DNA of 64,000 nucleotides from Actinomycetes bacterium. Its GTDB lineage: Bacteria; Actinomycetota; Thermoleophilia; RBG-16-64-13. A model generated the notes under the pieces. The model did no database searches. It saw only the letters and a list, made by a program, of their open reading frames with translations, and had not been told where the DNA came from. The stretch is from NCBI GenBank assembly GCA_024637035.1, contig JAGXFW010000022.1:1-64000 (forward strand), in the 5' to 3' direction. Below are positions 17,047-26,393 of this stretch, piece after piece. The position numbers and the translations under genes are program-made. The stretch's first letter is position 1. Each line of letters opens with the position of its first letter.

Positions 17047-17772
17047 ATGACCCAGGCGGCTCCCCAACCCACGACCGGACTCCTCAGCACGCTCGCGCTT
17101 CAGCCGGCGCGTGAGTCGGTCGCGGTGCTCGAGACCTACGGGCTGACCCGCGAGTACGGGCCGGTGGTGGCGCTGGCCCCTCTCGATCTGCGGGTGGACG
17201 CGGGCGAGTGCCTCGCCCTCATGGGCCCGAACGGGAGCGGCAAGACGACGGCCGCCGCGTTGATCTGTGGACTGCTCGAACCCAGCGACGGGGTGGCCGA
17301 GGTCTGCGGCTTCTCCATCCACCAGGAACCCGCCGCGGTGAGCGCCCGCTCGCATCTGGCGTACGTGCCCGACGCCCCAGCACTCTACGACGACATGACG
17401 GTGAGCGACCACCTGCACCTGGTGGCGGCGGCGCACGGCGTGGCGGGGGACGACCTCGAAGAGCGCTGCGACCAGCTTCTCGTGGCCCTCGGACTTGAGG
17501 AGCGCGCATTGTTCCTGCCCACCCAGCTCTCTCGGGGCATGCGGCAGAAGACGGCCATCGCCTGTGCGCTCATCCGGCCCTTCTCCCTGCTGGTGCTAGA
17601 CGAGCCTGTGGTCGGCCTGGACCGGCGTTCCGTGGACGTGCTGAAGGGCATCGTTCGCGAGGCTCTCGGGACCGGAAGGGCCGTCCTGCTCATGACACAT
17701 TCCGACGCGTTCGCCGACGAGGTGGCCACTCGGACCCTCCACATCGAAGAAGGGCACGTGGTTGAGCGTTGA
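17047..17772 (+). CDS. ABC transporter ATP-binding protein
   Basis: 241 aa from the ATG at 17047; the open frame extends upstream, but those residues are not family-like. Walker A GPNGSGKTT, Q-loop-region YVPDAPALYDDMTV, signature LSRGMRQKTAIACALI, Walker B LLVLDEPVVGLD and H-loop THS. The glutamine of the Q-loop is replaced (YVPDAPALYD), which is common in ABC-2 type exporters. The next gene, a large membrane protein, overlaps its end by 11 bases, so the two form one exporter. The substrate is unknown. Confidence 0.93.
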   Translation: MTQAAPQPTTGLLSTLALQPARESVAVLETYGLTREYGPVVALAPLDLRVDAGECLALMGPNGSGKTTAAALICGLLEPSDGVAEVCGFSIHQEPAAVSARSHLAYVPDAPALYDDMTVSDHLHLVAAAHGVAGDDLEERCDQLLVALGLEERALFLPTQLSRGMRQKTAIACALIRPFSLLVLDEPVVGLDRRSVDVLKGIVREALGTGRAVLLMTHSDAFADEVATRTLHIEEGHVVER

Positions 17773-19318
17773 AGCCCGCGACGTGCTGGCCGCCCGCCGG
17801 GAGCTGGCGCCGGGGAAGTCTGTTCTCGAGCACGCGGAGGCCATCTACATAGCTGTCTTGACCGTGGGTATCCTGGGGAGCATCCTCCTCGGAGTATGGC
17901 ACGGACTGGGCCCCTTCCTTCTCGATCTCATCCGGCCGTACCGTGTGATCGTCGGGGTGCCCGCTGTCTTCCTGATCGGCCTCGCAGTCCTGCGGTTCAG
18001 CACGTGGCAAGGGTTCGTATCGTTCTCTGAGGCGGACTGCGCCCACCTCCTCACCGCGCCCGTGCCCCGCGCCGGCCTGGTGTGGCCGCGCCTGCGGAAT
18101 GCGGCCCTGCTCTTGGGCTTCGTAGGTGCCGCCACGGGTGCGGTGGCCAGCCTGGCCGCGGGCATCCACATGGCCCACCTTGGGGGCGTCGTGCAGGGGG
18201 CGGCCGCCGGACTGGCTCTAGGCCTACTGCTGGTCGCGGCGGGCTGGCAGGTGCAGCGTCTGCCTCGGGTCGCCGTGTGGGTGCTGCGACTCACGATGCC
18301 CGCACTGGTGTTGGCGGGCGTTCTGGTGCTCGGGTCGCGGACGGAAGGAGTGGGGCGTCAGGCCGTGCTGTGGTCGGGCCCGTGGGGGTGGGCCCTGCTC
18401 CCCTTCAATGCTGGGAACCGGGTCTCCGGGCTGGCCGGTCTCGGTCTCCTGGGCACCCTTGCCGTCGGCGGGTGGGTGAGCCTGAGCCGGACGGCCGGAT
18501 CATGTTCGCTCGAGACGTTCCGGGCTCGGGCACGCACGCGAGCCCGCATGGTGGCGGGTCTCTACTCGCTTGACTCTCGTGCGGTGGTGAAGGCCCGCCG
18601 GGAGTCCCGCTCGGCTCGGTGGCAGGTGCGCCTGCGCCTGCGGGTGCCGCGGCACACCGGCCTGGTCGTACCGTGGCGGGGAGCGCTCAACCTGCTTCGC
18701 TCGCCCGTGCGACTGATCTGGAGCGCGGCCCTCGGAGGCGGGGCGATCCTCATCCTCGCCGCGGCGCCTGGGCGTCCGGGGTCGCTGCTTGGAGGGTCCG
18801 TCGCCCTCTACCTGGCAGCCGGCTCACTTCTGGAACCGCTGCGCCTCGAGGCCGACGCCCCCGCTGTTTCACGCGTCCTGCTTCCCTGGAGCTACGGGAA
18901 GGTGCTCTGGCTTCATTGTCTCCTGCCGGCGGTGATCCTCATCGTCGTGGGCTCAGCCGCGCTCGCCGGGGGCTGGGCTGCGGGCCTCGTGGAGGGATCC
19001 GTCGTTGCCGGCGCGTTCGTGCTGCTGATCCCTGTGGTGGCCGTCATGGTGTTGGCGGCCGGGTTGTCGGCGCGGCGCGGCGGGGGGATACCGACCAGCA
19101 TCCTGACGCTCAGTGGTGGCGATCCGGTCGGAGGAGGTGTCGTGATCATCCTGCTGTGGGCCGTGGGGTGGGCACTGCTGGCGATCGCCGCGGTGGCCGT
19201 GGGGGTGTACGCCCTTGGCTCGTCTGCGACCGCGTCGAGTGGGGCGGTCAGCGCGGCTGTGGGACTCTCCACGCTGGCCCTCGTGCTGCGCAGAGTGCTG
19301 GTGGCGTCGAGCCGGTAG
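17762..19318 (+). CDS. ABC-2-type exporter membrane subunit
   Basis: 518 aa starting at TTG inside the end of the ATPase gene, which implies translational coupling. Hydropathy by eye gives about 12 transmembrane stretches, with two cytoplasmic basic regions (RARARTRARMVAGLYSLDSR, about 260; RESRSARWQVRLRLRVPR, about 285). The motif SEADCAHLLTAPVPR in the first third is typical of actinobacterial ABC-2 permeases of this size. No specific family name can be given. Strong Leu/Val/Gly/Ala bias reflects high GC. Confidence 0.85.
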   Translation: MSVEARDVLAARRELAPGKSVLEHAEAIYIAVLTVGILGSILLGVWHGLGPFLLDLIRPYRVIVGVPAVFLIGLAVLRFSTWQGFVSFSEADCAHLLTAPVPRAGLVWPRLRNAALLLGFVGAATGAVASLAAGIHMAHLGGVVQGAAAGLALGLLLVAAGWQVQRLPRVAVWVLRLTMPALVLAGVLVLGSRTEGVGRQAVLWSGPWGWALLPFNAGNRVSGLAGLGLLGTLAVGGWVSLSRTAGSCSLETFRARARTRARMVAGLYSLDSRAVVKARRESRSARWQVRLRLRVPRHTGLVVPWRGALNLLRSPVRLIWSAALGGGAILILAAAPGRPGSLLGGSVALYLAAGSLLEPLRLEADAPAVSRVLLPWSYGKVLWLHCLLPAVILIVVGSAALAGGWAAGLVEGSVVAGAFVLLIPVVAVMVLAAGLSARRGGGIPTSILTLSGGDPVGGGVVIILLWAVGWALLAIAAVAVGVYALGSSATASSGAVSAAVGLSTLALVLRRVLVASSR

Positions 19319-19324
19319 CCTGAC

Positions 19325-19585
19325 TCAGCCTGCTCGATCGATCTCCCGCTGGATCTCTTCTTCGGTTATCGGCCGCTCGCCTCGGTAGGCCTGCCACCCG
19401 TGCATCACCACACCGAAGCCCCAGCCTGCCATCACCCATCCCGGCCAGAAGTAGCCGCGCCCGGTCAAAGCCCAGATCACCACCAGGAATAGGTTGACGA
19501 GTACATAGACCACCACATGGTTCTTGAAGTCGCGCTTGTCTTTGATGCGCTTGATCGCGGCTTCTCGGCGCTCTTGGTCATCCAT
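19325..19585 (-). CDS. 2TM-domain protein
   Basis: 86 aa: a charged N-terminal helix (DDQERREAAIKRIKDKRDFKNH), first membrane helix VVVYVLVNLFLVVIWALT, a short turn GRGYFWPGW, second helix VMAGWGFGVVMHGWQAY, and an acidic amphipathic tail EEEIQREIDRAG. This is the 2TM domain seen in small bacterial proteins and at the N-terminus of some sensor proteins. The ATG follows GGAGGTG by 5 bases. Convergent with the ABC permease, 6 bases between stops. Confidence 0.85.
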   Translation of the reverse strand: MDDQERREAAIKRIKDKRDFKNHVVVYVLVNLFLVVIWALTGRGYFWPGWVMAGWGFGVVMHGWQAYRGERPITEEEIQREIDRAG

Positions 19586-19797
19586 CGAACACCTCCGTGG
19601 CTTCGATATCTGGACAAGGACGTGGTCTCACTGTCTCACCACACCCCCAAGCTGCACAATATGAACCTTGGCGACAGCGCCCTTCGTTCCGTCCGCCGCA
19701 CGGTGCACGAACGGCCGAGCGGCGCTTCCGCTGTTGCGCGCCGCGGTCCTGCCTCGCTCGCCAGATGGAGACTCGGGGCTGTCGGACAGACGCAGCT

Positions 19798-19930
19798 CAG
19801 GTCGGCGCTTTTGTCGTCAGTCCGAGTTCGCGTATCGTGAGTGAATCGATGCCCTCCTCATCCGCACGGGCGACAGTGGCGCCGAGAACTCGCTCCCTAT
19901 CGAGCAGGGCTCGGGGCTCAGGGTTCGGTC
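19798..19930 (-). pseudogene. Remnant of a TetR-family regulator with an internal deletion
   Basis: The minus strand encodes NPEPRALLDRERVLGATVAR and ADEEGIDSLTIRELGL, nearly identical to the N-terminus of the intact TetR gene at 23946-24626. Instead of the rest of the helix-turn-helix, the sequence jumps to a stretch matching intact DNA from near the gene's 3' end (GAGAGCGCCGACCTG in the intact copy, AAAAGCGCCGACCTG here), with one extra base that breaks the frame. So about 480 bases are missing. The joint falls in a GAACTC-GACT sequence common to both ends. It is a degraded copy with no function as a regulator. Confidence 0.8.
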
Positions 19931-19961
19931 TCATTCCCGATGAGTCAAAGGGCTGTGGTAA

Positions 19962-19989
19962 TCTATCGCGATAGATGGCGATATATCGA
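19962..19989. promoter_or_regulatory. Palindromic operators before the PadR gene
   Basis: A perfect 16-bp palindrome (ATCTATCGCGATAGAT, 19962-19977) is followed by a 10-bp palindrome (CGATATATCG, 19980-19989), 27 bases before the padR ATG, in a sharply AT-rich patch. PadR-type repressors bind such TATCGCGATA-like dyads, so autoregulation is likely. Confidence 0.7.
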
Positions 19990-20016
19990 TTTAACACTGG
20001 AAGGAAGTGAAGTGTC

Positions 20017-20583
20017 ATGCACGGACATCATCATGGCCGGTCGTGCGATAGCGGCGCCCGTACCCGCCACGGCGGATTCGGCTCTCACGGCTTCAAGCAC
20101 TCGTTCGATATCGCCGGGCACCTACGCGGTCTCGCAGGCGGCGGCCGCGCGCGCCGCGGCGACGTGCGCGCGGCCATCCTCCGGCTGCTCGCCGAAGAGC
20201 CCATGCACGGGTACCAGATCATCCAGGAGCTCTCGTCGCGCAGCGGCGGCGCGTGGAGCCCGAGCGCGGGTTCGATCTATCCTGCCCTTCAGTTGCTCGC
20301 GGATGAGGGCCTGGTCAGCGCAGAGGAGACCGCCGGCAAGCGGGTCTTCACCCTTACCGAAGATGGCAAAGCCGTGATCGCCGAGACCGCGGACCAAGCG
20401 GCGCCGTGGGAAGAGGCGGCGCAAAGCGACTCGGGCGTGGGTGGTCTGCGCGAGGCGGTCGGTCGACTCATGCCTGCGATCTTCCAGATCGGCAAGGCCG
20501 GCTCGGCGGACCAGGTGACCGCCGCGATCGACATACTGAACGACGCCCGCAAGAAGCTCTACGCCATGTTGGTCGAGGACTGA
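20017..20583 (+). CDS. PadR-family transcriptional regulator
   Basis: 188 aa. A His/Gly/Arg-rich N-terminus (MHGHHHGRS..., about 45 residues) is followed by the PadR winged helix: RGDVRAAILRLLAEEPMHGYQIIQELSSRSGGAWSPSAGSIYPALQLLADEGLV, where MHGYQI and (S/T)PS(A/P)GSIYPAL are hallmark motifs. The C-terminal helix (about 130-185) is the dimerisation part. GGAAGTGAAG lies before the ATG. The UbiB-like gene follows after 50 bases and is probably co-transcribed and controlled by this protein. Confidence 0.92.
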   Translation: MHGHHHGRSCDSGARTRHGGFGSHGFKHSFDIAGHLRGLAGGGRARRGDVRAAILRLLAEEPMHGYQIIQELSSRSGGAWSPSAGSIYPALQLLADEGLVSAEETAGKRVFTLTEDGKAVIAETADQAAPWEEAAQSDSGVGGLREAVGRLMPAIFQIGKAGSADQVTAAIDILNDARKKLYAMLVED

Positions 20584-20633
20584 GCCCTCTACCGTCGCCC
20601 AGGCAGCCGTCGAACAAGGTCCCCGGAGGACGT

Positions 20634-22328
<1,695 letters not shown>

Positions 22329-22408
22329 TCGAGTACGCGGCAAGGTAGTCGCGGGTGGGGCAGAAGCACGGGGGAGCTGCGCAACATCGTCCCCAAGTAG
22401 GACTTCCT

Positions 22409-22438
22409 GAAGGGGGGTCCCACTCGGGACCCCCCTTC
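22409..22438. terminator. Terminator-like hairpin after the UbiB gene
   Basis: GAAGGGGGGTCCC pairs perfectly with GGGACCCCCCTTC around ACTC (13 bp), about 80 bases after the UbiB-like stop. There is no long T-run, but the stem is very stable. Confidence 0.75.
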
Positions 22439-22519
22439 CGCCACCGCGAAGATGCGGCTCGAATCAAGCCGCTGCGTGTCGCCCGACGCGCAGCGGCGCA
22501 TCGTGAAGGGAGCGAGTCG

Positions 22520-22939
22520 GTGGCAGCCACTAACGACCTGAGCTCGCAGCGGCTCTACCACGGTACACGGGCCGACCTGAAACCTGGAGACCTGATCGAG
22601 GCCGGCCATCCCGCCAACTTCGGCGATCGGGAGAGGATAACGACCTACGTCTACCTGACCGCCACCCTGGATGCCGCCATCTGGGGGGCCGAGTTGGCCC
22701 AGGGCGAAGTTCCCGGCAGGATCTACGTAGTGGAGCCGACCGGCCCGATCGAGGACGACCCCAATCTGACGGACAAGAAGTTCCCGGGCAATCCGACGAA
22801 GTCATACCGCTCCCGGGAGCCGCTGCGGGTCGCGGGCGAGGTCACCGAGTGGCAGGGGCACCCCCCCGAAGTGCTCAGGGCGATGAAGGACAACCTCGAG
22901 CGACTCGAGCGGCTCGGTGTTGAGCCGATCGACGAGTAG
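22520..22939 (+). CDS. arr: Rifampin ADP-ribosyltransferase
   Basis: 139 aa, the typical Arr length. It uses NAD+ to ADP-ribosylate rifamycins. Family motifs: LYHGTRADLKPGDLI (NAD-binding H...), YVYLTATLDAAIWGAELA, RIYVVEPTGPIEDDPNLTDKKFPGNPTKSYRS and EPLRVAGEVTEWQGH. The GTG start follows GGGAGCGAGTCG. It follows a terminator and lies alone, so it is its own unit. Such genes are common on actinobacterial chromosomes, so resistance need not be acquired. Confidence 0.92.
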   Translation: MAATNDLSSQRLYHGTRADLKPGDLIEAGHPANFGDRERITTYVYLTATLDAAIWGAELAQGEVPGRIYVVEPTGPIEDDPNLTDKKFPGNPTKSYRSREPLRVAGEVTEWQGHPPEVLRAMKDNLERLERLGVEPIDE

Positions 22940-23101
22940 GGGCCGGAGCGTTCTGCCCCGCGCGGGGGCGACAGGGCTACCCAAGCCCACGGAATCCGGT
23001 GAGCCGCGGGCTGTATCATGTCGACGTCAGAGGACCCGAAAGCAGTGGAACAGCCTGAGAGTACGAGAGGGAAGTCGGGGAAGACGGCCTAGGGGGAACC
23101 C

Positions 23102-23866
23102 ATGGGGATCATGGACGGGAAAGTGTGCGTAGTCACCGGCGGCGGGGGCAGCATCGGCCTGGCGGCCGCGCGGGCACTACTGGACGAGGGGGCGCGCGTG
23201 CTGCTCGTCGGGCGGACGCCGGAGAAGCTGGCCCGGGCGGTCGCGTCGATCGGCGCCGATGCGGACGCGCTCGACAGCATCACAGCCGATGTCGCCGACG
23301 CAGCGGATACCCGGATGTATCTCGACCGCGCCGTCGCGAACTGGGGGAACCTCGACGTCATCTTCAGCCACGCCGGCATCTCGGGAGTCATCGCGCCGAT
23401 CACCGAGTACCCCGAAGACGTGTTCGACGCCGTGATGGCCACGAACGTGCGAGGCTCGTTCCTCGCCTGCAAATACGGTCTGCCCCTGATGAACGACGGG
23501 GGCAGCATCATCATCACATCGAGCATCATGGGCACCCGGGCCGACCCCGGAGTCTGCGCGTACGCCACCTCCAAGCACGCGCTGATCGGCCTGGCTCGCG
23601 TCGTCGCCAAGGAAGCGGCGCCGCGCAACATCAGAGTGAACGTGTTCGCTCCCGGCCCTATCGAGAACGAGTTCCAGACAAAGATCGAAGAGCGGCTCAC
23701 CGAGATCGTCGGCCAGGACGGGACGGAGTTCCTCAACGGCGTCATCCCGCTGAGTCGACACGGCGGCGCCGACGAGGTGGCTCAGATGGTGCTGTTCCTC
23801 GCCTCCGACCGGAGCAGCTTCTCCACGGGGAGCGTCTTCATGGCTGACGGTGGCATGAACATCTGA
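23102..23866 (+). CDS. SDR-family NAD(P)-dependent oxidoreductase
   Basis: 254 aa classical short-chain dehydrogenase. Cofactor motif TGGGGSIG (residues 12-19), the NAG-like segment SHAGI at about 93, catalytic Ser in ITSSIMG, catalytic YATSK at about 159-163, and the APGPIENEF segment. R43 in LLVGRTPEKL after the second strand suggests NADP preference (inference). The C-terminus ends SFSTGSVFMADGGMNI as in 3-oxoacyl-ACP reductase-like SDRs. The substrate is not predictable. Preceded by AGGGGGAACCC. Confidence 0.9.
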   Translation: MGIMDGKVCVVTGGGGSIGLAAARALLDEGARVLLVGRTPEKLARAVASIGADADALDSITADVADAADTRMYLDRAVANWGNLDVIFSHAGISGVIAPITEYPEDVFDAVMATNVRGSFLACKYGLPLMNDGGSIIITSSIMGTRADPGVCAYATSKHALIGLARVVAKEAAPRNIRVNVFAPGPIENEFQTKIEERLTEIVGQDGTEFLNGVIPLSRHGGADEVAQMVLFLASDRSSFSTGSVFMADGGMNI

Positions 23867-23945
23867 TCGCGACCGCGGTCATGCGACAGGCCGCCGATGC
23901 ACCGCCCGGGGCGGCGTCTCTGCAGCAACAGTCTCGGCGACGAAT

Positions 23946-24626
23946 CTAGCTGGCAGCTCGATCCAGCATCCTCTGGAGTCCAGCAAGAATGAGGTTGAGC
24001 CCGAATTCCAGGTCGGCGCTCTCGTCGTAGTCGGAGTTCATCGCATAGTCGACGACCATCTCCCTCAGGTAGGGGTACTCATCGGCGGGTATCGCACGCA
24101 GGAATAGCTCCGCCATCTCCTCGGGCCTCACGTCGCCTCCGGCCGACATATTGAGCCGCTGTCGTCCGAAGCCGTAGATGTAGCTGTCGAGTACCGAAAG
24201 TGCACGAGCGGCCATTTCGAGTGTGAACCCGGCCCGACGAAGTGTTCCTATCATCCAGTCGAAGTAGCGTAGCCTCGTCGGTCCGCTGCTCTCTCGCGAA
24301 TCGATCAGGCCGCTCGCCCACGGGTGACGAGAGAAGATAGCCTGGGCCGAGATCGCCCTGCGACGCATGGCATCTTGCCAATCGACCGTGTCAGAAGGAA
24401 GATCGATCTCGCCGACCACAAGATCGACCATGCCGTCGAGGATGTCGTCCTTGTTGGCCACGTGGTTGTACAGAGACATCGCTTCGACCCCGAGTCTCAG
24501 CCCGAGCTCGCGCATCGTGAGTGAATCGATGCCCTCTTCATCCGCCAAGGCAACAGCGGCGCCGAGCACTCGCTCCCTATTGAGCGGGGTTCGGGGCTCA
24601 GGGTTCGGTTTGGGTCGTCTTGCCAT
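23946..24626 (-). CDS. TetR-family transcriptional regulator
   Basis: 226 aa from MARRPKPNPE (GGAGG 6 bases before; a further ATG two codons upstream has no spacing). N-terminal helix-turn-helix: RERVLGAAVALADEEGIDSLTMRELGLRLGVEAMSLYNHVANKDDILDGM. The C-terminal domain (DWQDAMRRRAISAQAIFSRHPWASGLID...) belongs to the TetR_C class found near the ABC/membrane-protein operons it controls. Divergent from the membrane-protein gene at 24788, with two identical 13-bp dyads between them. A deleted copy of its DNA sits at 19798-19930. Confidence 0.92.
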   Translation of the reverse strand: MARRPKPNPEPRTPLNRERVLGAAVALADEEGIDSLTMRELGLRLGVEAMSLYNHVANKDDILDGMVDLVVGEIDLPSDTVDWQDAMRRRAISAQAIFSRHPWASGLIDSRESSGPTRLRYFDWMIGTLRRAGFTLEMAARALSVLDSYIYGFGRQRLNMSAGGDVRPEEMAELFLRAIPADEYPYLREMVVDYAMNSDYDESADLEFGLNLILAGLQRMLDRAAS

Positions 24627-24687
24627 CGGCATCCTCCACCTTTGAATCCTCGGTAACTAGGGAGTCTTTGGCAATCGCCTCGACCCC

Positions 24688-24747
24688 TTGACAAACTTAC
24701 GCTGTAAGGAGGAACCTTACGAGGTAAGTTTACAACGTATGTGTCAA
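24688..24747. promoter_or_regulatory. Divergent promoter/operator region with two spaced dyads
   Basis: CTTAC GCT GTAAG (24696-24708) and CTTAC GAG GTAAG (24716-24728) are 13-bp dyads whose starts are exactly 20 bp apart, two helical turns. TTGACA lies outside them on the plus strand (24688-24693) and on the minus strand (24747-24742), giving a nearly symmetric divergent promoter. No clear -10 was found for either. Confidence 0.7.
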
Positions 24748-24787
24748 GGGTGCAAGCGCGCATGCCTTGACGAGAGAGGAGAACAGA

Positions 24788-25483
24788 GTGAATTCGTCCG
24801 TTGGCAAGAGAACGTGGCAGCAGAGGGTGGGGGGCCTGGCGGCACTCTACCTGGCTGTGACCTACGTGGCGGCCATGCCCTACTTCCTCCTGTTCGTGAA
24901 GTACCCGGATGTCGTGGATCCCGTTGAGAAGGTGGCCCTTCTCGCCAGCCACCAGGGCAGCATGCAGGTCATGTATCTGATCACCTACGTAGTCTTCGGC
25001 ATCGTCCTGTCCGTCTTGGCGCTGGCGCTCCACTCCCGCCTGAAAGATGCAGCTCCGACCTTGATCCAGACGGCGACAACGGTGGGGCTCATATGGGCCT
25101 TCGTGCTCGTCGCCAGCGGGATGATCTTCAACGCCGGCATGGCGGCGGTCGTGGGACTCAACGGTGCGAACCCGGTTCAGGCCGTGTCGACCTGGCAGGT
25201 GATCGAGCCGGTGGCTCAAGGCCTCGGTGGGTCCGGCGGCGAACTGCTCGGCGGTCTGTGGGTCCTGCTGGTGAGCGTGGCCGCGCTCCGCACCGGGAGG
25301 CTTCCCAAGGCGCTGAACTGGCTCGGGCTGGTGATCGGCACTGCGGGTGTCCTCTCGGTGGTGCCGGCCCTAAGGGACCTCGGGTACGGCTTCGGGCTGT
25401 TGCAGATCGTCTGGTTCGTGTGGCTCGGCATCGTCATGCTGCGCACACCTTCCAGGCCGGCTGCTCCGGCGACAGAGAACTGA
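24788..25483 (+). CDS. Multi-pass membrane protein (DUF4386-like)
   Basis: 231 aa from GTG preceded by GGAG at 7 bases; the frame is open to a TTG at 24767 without ribosome site. Six hydrophobic stretches alternate with short loops: LAALYLAVTYVAAMPYFLLF, VMYLITYVVFGIVLSVLALA, VGLIWAFVLVASGMIFNAGM, a loop, ELLGGLWVLLVSVAAL, LNWLGLVIGTAGVLSVVPAL and GLLQIVWFVWLGIVML. The layout and the RTGRLPKALNWLGL segment resemble DUF4386 proteins of unknown role. Under control of the divergent TetR by position, and followed after 31 bases by an NAD(P)-binding reductase gene. Confidence 0.75.
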   Translation: MNSSVGKRTWQQRVGGLAALYLAVTYVAAMPYFLLFVKYPDVVDPVEKVALLASHQGSMQVMYLITYVVFGIVLSVLALALHSRLKDAAPTLIQTATTVGLIWAFVLVASGMIFNAGMAAVVGLNGANPVQAVSTWQVIEPVAQGLGGSGGELLGGLWVLLVSVAALRTGRLPKALNWLGLVIGTAGVLSVVPALRDLGYGFGLLQIVWFVWLGIVMLRTPSRPAAPATEN

Positions 25484-25514
25484 CGCCCACACGCGGCGAA
25501 GAAGGGAGCGCAAG

Positions 25515-26258
25515 ATGTCCAAAGAGCACACGGCCCTGCTGCTCGGCGCCACTGGGTGCACCGGTGAGCGCGTCTTGGAGCAACTGCTGAGCCGGGGCGT
25601 CAACGTCCGGGCCGTCGTCCGAGCGGCGGGCAGACTGCCGGCGGGCGTGGCGGCGAACCCAGCGCTGACGGTGATCGAGGCCGAACTACTGTCGCTGAGT
25701 GACGACGAGCTCCGACGACACGTCGCCGGGTGCGACGCGGTGATCTCCTGCCTCGGTCATGTCATCAACCTCAAGGGCGTATTCGGGCCGCCGCGCGACC
25801 TGGTGACTCGGGCCGTGTCGAGAATCTGCGGTGCAGTCGAGGCGCTGCGGCCTGCCGAGCCGGTCGGGCTCGTCCTGATGAGCAGCGTCTCGGTCAACCA
25901 ACCTGGGCGTCTCGCCACGCGCCGCGGTGGTCTGGAAAGGGCGGCACTGTGGGCGCTCCGTGGAGCCGTGCCTCCCGCCCGCGACAACCAGAGCGCCGCC
26001 GACTTCCTCCACGGCGTCATCGGGACGGACGACCCGTTTGTTCGGTGGGTGACGGTCCGCCCGGACACGCTGCTGAAGGGCGACGTGTCGGAATACGTGC
26101 TTCACGAGGGACTCGTGAGCAGTCTCGTTCGTCCGGACAGCACGAACATGGCGAACGTGGCGCACTTCATGTGTGAGTTGGTCGAGGACCCGGCGTTGTT
26201 CGACAACTGGGCGGGCAAGATGCCCGTGATCGTCAACGCAGTAGTCGCCGTTCAGTAA
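25515..26258 (+). CDS. NAD(P)-binding Rossmann-fold protein (NmrA/SDR_a5-like)
   Basis: 247 aa. N-terminal nucleotide motif LLLGATGCTGERVLEQLL (residues 8-25), strand-end VRAVVRAAGRLP, then ISCLGHV and the atypical-SDR segment LVLMSSVSVNQPG. It lacks the YxxxK of classical SDRs (RDNQSAADFL stands near that place), as in atypical SDRs that bind but may not reduce. GGGAG at suitable distance before ATG. Probably in the TetR-controlled unit with the upstream membrane protein. Confidence 0.82.
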   Translation: MSKEHTALLLGATGCTGERVLEQLLSRGVNVRAVVRAAGRLPAGVAANPALTVIEAELLSLSDDELRRHVAGCDAVISCLGHVINLKGVFGPPRDLVTRAVSRICGAVEALRPAEPVGLVLMSSVSVNQPGRLATRRGGLERAALWALRGAVPPARDNQSAADFLHGVIGTDDPFVRWVTVRPDTLLKGDVSEYVLHEGLVSSLVRPDSTNMANVAHFMCELVEDPALFDNWAGKMPVIVNAVVAVQ

Positions 26259-26393
26259 GGCGCCGCAGCGACGCTGACGGGCGAACGGTCGAGCCGGGCC
26301 TTCGTTCCATCCGCCCCGCAGTGTACGATCGACTGGGAGGCGCCGCCATCGTCGCTCGGCGCACGTTCTGCTTGGCTCGACCGATGGAGGCCC

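Noticed and set aside
20406-20633. Upstream extension of the UbiB-like gene
   Set aside because: The extension overlaps padR out of frame and lacks any family resemblance; the ATG at 20634 has a strong ribosome-binding site.
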